Shown here piece after piece: positions 54,552 through 64,000 of a stretch of DNA of 64,000 nucleotides; positions within the stretch are counted from its first letter, which is position 1; each line of letters begins with the position of its first letter. The stretch covers positions 82,745 through 146,744 of the forward strand of contig NZ_DBMV01000037.1 in the NCBI RefSeq assembly GCF_002298975.1, read 5' to 3'. The DNA comes from Ralstonia sp. UBA689. GTDB lineage: Bacteria; Pseudomonadota; Gammaproteobacteria; Burkholderiales; Burkholderiaceae. The position numbers were made by a program, and so were the translations under genes. The notes under the pieces are model-generated. The model had not been told where the DNA came from. It did not search any database and saw only the letters and a program-made list of their open reading frames with translations.

Positions 54552-55760
54552 TCACTCCCACGACAGCGCACCGCCGGTCTGGTACTCGATCACGCGCGTC
54601 TCGAAGAAGTTGCGCTCCTTCTTCAGGTCGATCATCTCGCTCATCCACGGGAACGGGTTTTCTTCGTTCGGGAAGAGCGCGTCCAGGCCGATCTGCTGGC
54701 AGCGACGGTTGCAGATAAAGCGCAGGTAACCCTTGAACATCGGTGCGTTCAGGCCCAGCACGCCGCGCGGCATGGTGTCTTCCGCGTAGCGGTATTCCAG
54801 GTCGACGGCCTTCTTGAACAGCTCCGTGATCTCGGCTTTGAACTCGGCCGTCCACAGGTGCGGGTTCTCCAGCTTGATCTGGTTGATCAGGTCGATCCCG
54901 AAATTGCAGTGCAGCGACTCGTCGCGCAGGATGTACTGGTACTGCTCGGCGGCACCGGTCATCTTGTTCTGGCGGCCCATCGCCAGGATCTGCGTGAAGC
55001 CGACGTAGAAGAACAGGCCTTCCATGATGCAGGCGAACACGATCAACGACTTCAGCAGCTTCTGGTCGTTCTCGGGCGTGCCGGTCTTGAAGGACGGATC
55101 GGTCAGTGTGTCGATGAACGGGATCAGGAACTCGTCCTTGTCGCGGATCGACTGTACTTCGTGGTACGCGTTGAAGATCTCGGCCTCGTCCAGACCCAGC
55201 GATTCAACGATGTACTGGTAGGCGTGCGTGTGGATCGCCTCTTCAAACGCTTGGCGCAGCAGGTACTGGCGGCATTCCGGCGCGGTGATCTGGCGGTACG
55301 TGCCCAGCACGATGTTGTTGGCGGCCAGCGAGTCGGCCGTCACAAAAAAGCCCAGGTTGCGCTTGATGATGCGGCGCTCGTCTTCGGTTAGGCCGTTCGG
55401 GTCTTTCCACGTCGCGATATCGCGCGACATGTTGATTTCCTGCGGCATCCAGTGGTTCGCGCAGCCGGCCAGGTACTTTTCCCAGGCCCACTTGTACTTG
55501 AACGGCACGAGTTGGTTGACGTCGGTCGCGCCGTTGATGACACGCTTGTCGGCGGCGTTCACACGGCGGTTGCTTTGTGCAGCGGCGGCGTTCGGGTTGT
55601 TGCCGAGGATGCCAGTGCCGGCAGCGGCCGTGGCCGACGGAGGCAGCACGCCGCCCTGGTCCGCGGTGGCGGTTTGCAGTTGCGGCTGCGGTTGATACGC
55701 GGGCTGCGGTGCAGCTTGCGGTTGTGCGGCAGGTTTGACGTCGTCGTCCCAGCTCAGCAT
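54552..55760 (-). CDS. nrdB: Ribonucleoside-diphosphate reductase, beta subunit
   Basis: 402 aa. Generates and houses the radical for deoxynucleotide synthesis. The core strongly recalls the Chlamydia trachomatis R2 subgroup (DVNQLVPFKYKWAWEKYLAG, NPFPWMSEMIDLKKERNFFE). Metal/radical residues by inspection: D143 (VTADSLAANN), E174 and H177 in EEAIHTH, and Y181 as the radical Tyr (Phe in C. trachomatis), later Glu in IMEGLFFY and DESLH. An extra Pro/Gln/Ala-rich N-terminal tail (residues 8-65) is probably disordered. AGGAG precedes the ATG at 55760. 116 bp after nrdA. Confidence 0.95.
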   Translation of the reverse strand: MLSWDDDVKPAAQPQAAPQPAYQPQPQLQTATADQGGVLPPSATAAAGTGILGNNPNAAAAQSNRRVNAADKRVINGATDVNQLVPFKYKWAWEKYLAGCANHWMPQEINMSRDIATWKDPNGLTEDERRIIKRNLGFFVTADSLAANNIVLGTYRQITAPECRQYLLRQAFEEAIHTHAYQYIVESLGLDEAEIFNAYHEVQSIRDKDEFLIPFIDTLTDPSFKTGTPENDQKLLKSLIVFACIMEGLFFYVGFTQILAMGRQNKMTGAAEQYQYILRDESLHCNFGIDLINQIKLENPHLWTAEFKAEITELFKKAVDLEYRYAEDTMPRGVLGLNAPMFKGYLRFICNRRCQQIGLDALFPNEENPFPWMSEMIDLKKERNFFETRVIEYQTGGALSWE

Positions 55761-55876
55761 ATGTGTTTCTCCTAATTCTTTGCGCGTCGCTCCCGCTCTT
55801 TCGGAGCGCGAGTCCAGTGTCGTGCAGATCACGGCGCCCCCGCTTGCGCGGGAGCAACCTCAGACACTGTTTTGAC

Positions 55877-58849
<2,973 letters not shown>

Positions 58850-59023
58850 GGTGACTCCTGTTGAACCGTTCGATTGGCGGCTCGCCCGATGGGGCGAACC
58901 CTTGCGCCGCGCAGGAAAAAGAGACGGAAAAGACCCTTGCCTTTCCTCAGCCCCCAAGCGCCGGCTTGACCTGCCGTACGCTCGCCCCCGCGTGGTGCCG
59001 AAATAAGAATCCCGGAAAGCCAC

Positions 59024-59037
59024 CACTACATCTAGCG
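59024..59037 (-). promoter_or_regulatory. NrdR box-like site 1
   Basis: CACTACATCTAGCG matches the NrdR palindrome core CACTATATATAGTG at 11 of 14 positions by eye. It is about 175 bp before the nrdA start codon. Confidence 0.55.
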
Positions 59038-59054
59038 TGTCACCCCGGTATTGG

Positions 59055-59068
59055 CGCTAAGTATAGTG
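59055..59068 (-). promoter_or_regulatory. NrdR box-like site 2, overlapping a -10-like TATACT
   Basis: CGCTAAGTATAGTG also matches 11 of 14 positions. The box starts are exactly 31 bp (three helical turns) apart, the known pattern of paired NrdR boxes. On the minus strand the site includes TATACT, a likely -10 of nrdA, so NrdR binding would block RNA polymerase. Confidence 0.6.
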
Positions 59069-59484
59069 GATCAATCGAATTTGCCTAGACTTGACAGGTG
59101 GGGGCAAAGGACGTTTTTTCACCCCGAAATGCAGTGCGACAAACCCGCCACCCTAGTCTGCACAACGGGTCGGCGGAGCTGCCGTGCGGCGTCGCAATGG
59201 ACTCGCTTCCAGAATAATTCTTTCTATCAATCGCACAAGTTCGATAGACGTCACCTCGTCTGCGGTAGGGGCATGTGTGGCGCGCACTGCACTGGTGCGC
59301 CGATGCACGTTTGCAGGCTTCCTGCCGGTTCCAACCACGCTCAAGAAATCCAAATAGCGGCATCAGCATTCTTGCCGCGGCTGTCACCTGAGCGACAGGC
59401 CCCTTCCCTACTCTTCGGTCGCATTGCGGGGAGCGCAATCACCGCGGCATGCGTGCCGCGCACCACACGATCGAGGAAACCGAC

Positions 59485-61506
59485 ATGGCTTGGAATCAAC
59501 CTGCCCGCCGCTTGCTGACGGCCGCGCTGGGCACAACCGTGGCCGCCGCGCTGACGGCGTGCGGCGGGGGCAGCGATGGTACACCCACCGCGAATCAGGG
59601 CAACAACGGCACGCCAACGACCACTGCGAGCAAGAAGGTGCTGGTGGTCGGCGTGGACGGCGCCACCTATGCGCGGGTGCAAAGCGCCCTGCTGCAGCGC
59701 AGTCTGCCGAACCTGGGCTCGCTGTCGGTGATGCCCGCCTCAACCAGCGGCACGCTTGGCACGACGACCGCACAACCGCCGCTGGACGCACCGAGCTGGG
59801 CCACCGTGCTGTCGGGCGCCTGGCAAAACCGCCACGGCGTGACCGACGACACCGTCACCGCCTTGGCGGCTCCCACCATCTTCAGCTACGCGCGCAGCGC
59901 TGCCAAGGCCGCGGGCGCCACGCAACACCTGGGCGCCGCCGTCAGTTCGGCCGTGCTGCCTGCGCTGCTCAAGGCCGACCAGCAAGCCGGCAATCTCGAC
60001 ACGTTGGTCGACTGCGCCCAGGTCGACACCTGCGTCACGCAGAACAGCGTGAAGCTCTTGCAGTCCGGTTACGACGTAGTCTTTGCGCAGTACACCGCAC
60101 CGGCCGCTGCCGCGCTGGCTTCAGGTCTGCAAAGCGATGCGTATGCCGCCGCACTGGGCAGCGTCGACCAGGCACTCGGCACGCTGCAGGCCGCCATCGC
60201 CCAGCGCCGCACCGCCAACCCGAACGAAGATTGGCTCGTCGTCGTCACCACCAGCCACGGACTGGACGCCACGGGCGCCACCACCTCGGCGCCGACGCTG
60301 GAAAACCGCACCGCCTTCATCGCGCTAAACAAGAGCGTCAACCCGGTGCTCGGCAAGAACGGCATGGCCGCGCCCACCACCGAAGCCACGCTGGCTGCCC
60401 TCCCCAGCGTGGCCGACATCGTGCCGACCGTGCTGGCGCAATTGAACGCCACCGTGCCTGCGGACAACCATAAGCTCGATGGCGCAGCACTCACAGCCAG
60501 CACCGTCGGCGTGCGCAACCTCCAGAGCACGGTGGGCACCTACAGCGCATCGCTCGTGCTGAGCTGGCAGAACCCGACCAGCGCCAGCGGCCCAATCACC
60601 GTGCTGCGCGACGGCAAGCCCGTCGCCACGCTGCCGGCCACCGCCACGCAGTACACCGACAGCAACATCGCCACGGCAAGCGGTCTGTACCGCCTCAACT
60701 ACACGCTGGTGCGCAATGACGTGCCGGTGTCGATGCTTGCGCAGATCAACTACGTGGCGCCAACGCCGCTGGCAACGACGCTCACGAACGGTCTGGCGAC
60801 GTATTACAGCTTCGACCCGCTGCCGCCGACCGACCGCAAGAACAGTTCAACGCTGGGCCCGTGGGTGGCCGGCACCGACGGCGGCTCCGCCGTGGCCGAT
60901 CCGTTCGGCGGCAAGGCCTTGGCCGTCGACTCGCGCATCGATGCCTACAAGCTCACGCAAACCGGCGCCGATATCGCCCAGAGCCCGCAGTTCACCATCG
61001 GCTTCTGGTTCAAGTCGGACTGTACGCAGGGCAACGGCACGGGTGAGCCGATCCTCTCCAACAAGGACTACTACTCCGGCGCCAATGCGGGCATTGCCAT
61101 CGGCCTGTGGGGCGGCTGTGAAGTGCGCTTCAACCTGGGCAGCGGCGGCAAGCGCGACGACATCCAAGGCATGAAGTTCAGCGCCAACCAGTGGGCCTAC
61201 CTCGCCCTGTCGGTGGACGCACAGGCCAAGCTCTTCAGCGCCTACATCCTCGACCCGGTGCTCGGCGTGCAGAAGGTGGAAGACAAGGCCATCGCCAACA
61301 CCGACGTCACCAAGCTCAACGGCCTGGCCACCAAGGTCTGGGGCGTAAACGACGACGCCACGCACAACTATGTGCCCAACAACCCCGGTTCGCTCAAGGG
61401 CGTGATGGCCTACGACGACCTGGCGATGTGGACACGCCGCCTGACGCTGAACGAACTCAAGACGATCAACGGCTCGCACCAGCCGCTGTCGTCGCTCAAT
61501 CCCTGA
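59485..61506 (+). CDS. Lipoprotein with phosphodiesterase/alkaline-phosphatase-like and LamG-like domains
   Basis: 673 aa. Lipobox ALTAC (C26), then a Gly/Thr linker. Residues about 52-360 resemble the type I phosphodiesterase/nucleotide pyrophosphatase domain: VLVVGVDGATYARVQ, PSWATVLSGAWQNRHGVTDD and VVVTTSHGLD. The metal set may be incomplete (the usual Asp/His pair reads SHGLD), so activity is uncertain. A fibronectin-like stretch is followed by a C-terminal LamG/concanavalin-like domain (about 435-665). GAGGAAAC precedes the ATG at 59485. First gene of a three-gene unit with the phospholipase C. Confidence 0.82.
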   Translation: MAWNQPARRLLTAALGTTVAAALTACGGGSDGTPTANQGNNGTPTTTASKKVLVVGVDGATYARVQSALLQRSLPNLGSLSVMPASTSGTLGTTTAQPPLDAPSWATVLSGAWQNRHGVTDDTVTALAAPTIFSYARSAAKAAGATQHLGAAVSSAVLPALLKADQQAGNLDTLVDCAQVDTCVTQNSVKLLQSGYDVVFAQYTAPAAAALASGLQSDAYAAALGSVDQALGTLQAAIAQRRTANPNEDWLVVVTTSHGLDATGATTSAPTLENRTAFIALNKSVNPVLGKNGMAAPTTEATLAALPSVADIVPTVLAQLNATVPADNHKLDGAALTASTVGVRNLQSTVGTYSASLVLSWQNPTSASGPITVLRDGKPVATLPATATQYTDSNIATASGLYRLNYTLVRNDVPVSMLAQINYVAPTPLATTLTNGLATYYSFDPLPPTDRKNSSTLGPWVAGTDGGSAVADPFGGKALAVDSRIDAYKLTQTGADIAQSPQFTIGFWFKSDCTQGNGTGEPILSNKDYYSGANAGIAIGLWGGCEVRFNLGSGGKRDDIQGMKFSANQWAYLALSVDAQAKLFSAYILDPVLGVQKVEDKAIANTDVTKLNGLATKVWGVNDDATHNYVPNNPGSLKGVMAYDDLAMWTRRLTLNELKTINGSHQPLSSLNP

Positions 61507-61534
61507 TCCCGCCATCCCCCTAGCGAGACTCATC

Positions 61535-61729
61535 ATGACGCCTCTTCTCACCCATCTCACGCGGCCGCACTGGCTGGCCGCCGTGCTGCTGTGCGCCGCC
61601 ACCTTGTCGCTGTCGGCCTGCGGCGGCGATTCGAACGACGGTGCGCCCGGCAACGGCCCCGGCGTCACCCAGCCGGACCAGCCCGGCCAGCCGCCAGCCA
61701 ACAAGCCGAACCTGCACTGTGCGCCCTGA
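61535..61729 (+). CDS. Small lipoprotein, 64 aa
   Basis: Begins MTPLLTHLTRPHWLAAVLLC and carries the lipobox LSAC (C29), followed by a Gly/Asp/Pro/Gln-rich tail ending NLHCAP. GAGACTCATC before the ATG is a fair ribosome site. It sits 28 bp after the phosphodiesterase-like gene and 23 bp before the phospholipase C gene, as a linked accessory or chaperone-like lipoprotein. Function unknown. Confidence 0.72.
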   Translation: MTPLLTHLTRPHWLAAVLLCAATLSLSACGGDSNDGAPGNGPGVTQPDQPGQPPANKPNLHCAP

Positions 61730-61752
61730 CCGACCGCCCGATCGAGACCGAC

Positions 61753-63894
61753 ATGACTTCCAACACTAGCAACCGCCGCAACTTCCTCAAGATGGCCGGC
61801 ACGGGCGCCATTTCCGCCGCCGCGCTGGCCGCCTTCCCGCCGTCGATCCGCCGCGCGCTGGCGATCCCCGCCAACAACGCCACCGGCACCATCCGCGACG
61901 TCGAGCACGTGGTGATCCTGATGCAGGAGAACCGCTCGTTCGACAACTACTTCGGTACGCTGCAGGGCGTGCGCGGCTTTGGCGACCGCTTCCCGATCCC
62001 GCTGGCCGGTGGCCTGAACGTCTGGCAGCAGACGTATACGAGCGGCGGCACCTCGCGCACGGTGCTGCCGTATTACCTCGACAGCAGCGCCGGCAACGCG
62101 CAGCGCGTCTCGGGCACGCCGCACAGCTACCCCGATGCGCAGCAGGCGTGGGACCTGGGCCGCATGAGCAAGTGGCCGACTTACAAGCAGACGCAGTCGA
62201 TGGGCTACTACAAGCAGGCCGAACTGGACTTCCAGTTTGCGCTGGCCAACGCCTTCACACTGTGCGATGCCTACCACTGCGGCTTCCACGGCGGCACCAA
62301 CACCAACCGCCTGTTCCACTGGACGGGCACGAACGACCCGACAGGCGCTGCCGGCGGCCCCGTCATCGACAACAGCGGCGACCACCTCGACGCCGGCGTG
62401 ACGTATTCCTGGACCACCTATCCCGAGCGCCTGCAAACTGCAGGGGTGTCGTGGAAGGTCTACCAGAACATGCCGGACAACTTCACCGACAACCCGCTCG
62501 CCGGCTTCAAGGCCTATCGTGACGCCAACGCCGCGCGCGGCAACCTGGCCGACGGCAGCCCGTTCCCGCCGTACACGCCGGCCGACGAGACCATCAGCCC
62601 GCTCATCAAGGGCGTGGGCAACACCATGCCGGACGGCGGTTTCCTGCAGGCGCTGAAGGACGACATCGCCGCCGGCCAATTGCCGCAGATCTCGTGGATC
62701 GTCGCCCCGGCCAACTACTCCGAGCACCCCGGGCCGTCGAGCCCCGTGCAGGGCGCGTGGTACACGCAGGAAGTGCTCAACGCGCTCACCGCCAACCCGG
62801 CCGTGTGGAGTAAGACCGTGCTCTTCATCAACTTCGATGAGAACGATGGCTTCTTCGACCACGTGCCGCCGCCCGCGGCGCCCGCCTATGACAACGGCGT
62901 GCTGGCCGGAAAATCGACGGTCAGCACCGCCGGCGAATACCACACGGACCAGCACCCCTATGGCCCCGGCCCGCGCGTGCCGATGTACATCGTCTCGCCG
63001 TGGAGCCGCGGCGGCTGGGTCAACTCGCAGGCGTTCGACCACACCTCGGTGCTGCGTTTCCTGGAACTGCGCTTCAACGTCAAGGAGACGAACATCAGCG
63101 CGTACCGCCGCGCCGTGCTGGGCGACCTGACCAGCGCCTTCAACTTCGTCAACCCGAACAACGAGACGCTGCCGACGCTGCCCAGCCGCGACAAGACCAC
63201 CGCCGACAACATCCGCAACGCGCAGCAAGCCAAACCGCAGGTGCCGCTGCCCTCGGTCTCTGCGCAGCAGTTGCCGGTGCAGGCCGCCGGCACGCGCCCC
63301 TCGCGCGCCCTGCCGTACGAACTGCACGTCAGCGCCCGCGAAGACGCCACCGGTCGCGCGCTGCGCCTGATCTTCAGCAACACCGGCACGGCTGCCGCCG
63401 TGTTCCATGTGTACGACCGCCTGCATCTGGATCGCGTGCCGCGCCGCTACGCCGTCGAGCCCGGCAAGATGCTCGACGACACGTGGGACGTCTTCTCCGC
63501 CGACAAGGGCAAGTACGACCTCTGGGTGCTCGGCCCCAACGGCTTCCACCGCGCCTTTGCCGGCGACGTGAGCGCCGTGTCGGCAGCGGGTTCAAGCGCG
63601 CCGGAAATCCGCGTCTGCTACGACTTGGCCAACGCCGAGGTCTACGTGACGATGATGAACACCGGCACCACCGGCTGCACCTTCACCGTCAAGCCGAACG
63701 CGTACCGCACCGACGGCCCGTGGACTTTCGACATTCCCGCAGGCAAGCAGCTCGACCAGCACTGGCCGATCGCGCGCCAGGGCAACTGGTACGACTTCAC
63801 GGTGACGGTGCCGCAGGGCGGCTTCACGCGACGCTTTGCCGGCCGCATGGAAACCGGCAAGGACAGCGTGTCCGACCCGGCCATGGGCAGCTAA
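61753..63894 (+). CDS. Phosphocholine-type phospholipase C, Tat-exported
   Basis: 713 aa. A Tat signal (NRRNFLKMAGTGAISAAALA) sends the folded enzyme across the inner membrane. The catalytic domain opens with the family hallmark HVVILMQENRSFDNYFGTL and continues with FHGGTNTNRLFHWTG, FINFDENDGFFDHVPPP and PRVPMYIVSPWSRGGWVNSQ. C-terminal (about 540-705) are two DUF756 repeats typical of these enzymes. Family members hydrolyse phosphatidylcholine/sphingomyelin, and several relatives act as acid phosphatases, so the exact substrate is open. Start at 61753 after a short gap. Confidence 0.93.
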   Translation: MTSNTSNRRNFLKMAGTGAISAAALAAFPPSIRRALAIPANNATGTIRDVEHVVILMQENRSFDNYFGTLQGVRGFGDRFPIPLAGGLNVWQQTYTSGGTSRTVLPYYLDSSAGNAQRVSGTPHSYPDAQQAWDLGRMSKWPTYKQTQSMGYYKQAELDFQFALANAFTLCDAYHCGFHGGTNTNRLFHWTGTNDPTGAAGGPVIDNSGDHLDAGVTYSWTTYPERLQTAGVSWKVYQNMPDNFTDNPLAGFKAYRDANAARGNLADGSPFPPYTPADETISPLIKGVGNTMPDGGFLQALKDDIAAGQLPQISWIVAPANYSEHPGPSSPVQGAWYTQEVLNALTANPAVWSKTVLFINFDENDGFFDHVPPPAAPAYDNGVLAGKSTVSTAGEYHTDQHPYGPGPRVPMYIVSPWSRGGWVNSQAFDHTSVLRFLELRFNVKETNISAYRRAVLGDLTSAFNFVNPNNETLPTLPSRDKTTADNIRNAQQAKPQVPLPSVSAQQLPVQAAGTRPSRALPYELHVSAREDATGRALRLIFSNTGTAAAVFHVYDRLHLDRVPRRYAVEPGKMLDDTWDVFSADKGKYDLWVLGPNGFHRAFAGDVSAVSAAGSSAPEIRVCYDLANAEVYVTMMNTGTTGCTFTVKPNAYRTDGPWTFDIPAGKQLDQHWPIARQGNWYDFTVTVPQGGFTRRFAGRMETGKDSVSDPAMGS

Positions 63895-63925
63895 CTCGAT
63901 AGAAGAAAACGCAGAGAGGAGAACG

Positions 63926-63954
63926 CGGGCGGCCTTCGCAAGAGGGGCCGCCCG
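63926..63954 (+). terminator. Putative terminator after the phospholipase C gene
   Basis: CGGGCGGCC and GGCCGCCCG pair across an 11-nt loop; only a weak T-rich tail (TTGTCGTTTC) follows. Confidence 0.55.
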
Positions 63955-64000
63955 TTGTCGTTTCAGCGCGTCGGAAATCGCTGATACGGGAACAGCGCTG

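Larger units (their letters stand above)
58850..59484. other. Intergenic region upstream of nrdA and of the phosphodiesterase operon
   Basis: About 635 bp between divergent genes. It holds the nrdA leader, the two NrdR-box-like sites at 59024-59068, and, from 59090 on, the promoter area of the phosphodiesterase gene. Short open frames in it (for example 59051-59518) look non-coding. Confidence 0.6.

Noticed and set aside
60847..63549. Minus-strand open frame of 900 codons
   Set aside because: Antisense to the phosphodiesterase-like and phospholipase C genes.

Overview
The window is a stretch of GC-rich (roughly 65%) beta-proteobacterial chromosome. Gene content and protein style (Burkholderiaceae-type MaeB, type-2 PyrF, lysine/alanine-rich H1-like histone, long-form NrdA, Gram-negative porin) fit Ralstonia best, probably the R. 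pickettii/insidiosa/mannitolilytica group. That assignment is inferred from recognition, not from a database search. I see no rRNA, tRNA, CRISPR array, prophage or transposase.

Region 1 (1-12.5 kb). The N-terminal part of transketolase runs off the left edge. Next comes a ten-gene minus-strand operon, read from 11450 down to 1255: porin, dgoK, araF, araG, araH, SMP-30 lactonase, aldose 1-epimerase, SDR dehydrogenase, dgoA, dgoD. A divergent LysR gene faces it. Together they form a self-contained oxidative (De Ley-Doudoroff type) D-galactose pathway: outer-membrane entry, ABC import, mutarotation, oxidation to the lactone, hydrolysis to galactonate, dehydration, phosphorylation and aldol cleavage to pyruvate and glyceraldehyde-3-phosphate.

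Region 2 (12.6-23.1 kb). Mostly housekeeping: VOC protein, rsmE, DUF937/YidB protein, maeB, thiL-pgpA-pncC, pyrF, corA. It also holds a secreted RNase Sa-like ribonuclease whose stop codon overlaps the start of a barstar-type inhibitor with an unusual N-terminal extension. A 104-bp nested palindrome separates the convergent corA and mtgA genes.

Region 3 (23.2-39.3 kb). The minus strand carries mtgA-aroE-tonB-RNase II and ubiC-yqiA-mpl (cell wall, aromatic and ubiquinone metabolism). The plus strand carries a nucleotidyltransferase-like protein, a TlpA thioredoxin, aroQ-accB-accC-prmA, a DUF3426 zinc-ribbon membrane protein, tpx, a PfkB kinase and a glycine-zipper lipoprotein.

Region 4 (39.4-44.6 kb). 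An H1-like histone gene with internal DNA repeats is followed by 1.7 kb without a convincing gene. Part of that gap has odd, CG/GC-palindrome-dense composition. Then come two related low-complexity lipoproteins and a DUF2147 protein.

Region 5 (44.7-54.4 kb). A chemotaxis receptor, an unrecognised 447-aa protein, a DMT-family exporter, and a minus-strand set made of a LysR regulator, an AstE/AspA-type deacylase, an MFS transporter, an MBL hydrolase and a DUF2817 M14-type peptidase. The set looks like uptake and hydrolysis of an acylated or amide compound.

Region 6 (54.5-64 kb). The ribonucleotide reductase genes nrdA-nrdB have two NrdR-box-like sites 31 bp apart upstream. NrdB has a Chlamydia-like backbone but the ordinary Asp and Tyr cofactor residues. 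The window ends with a phosphodiesterase-like lipoprotein, a 64-aa lipoprotein and a Tat-exported phosphocholine-type phospholipase C, apparently one operon.
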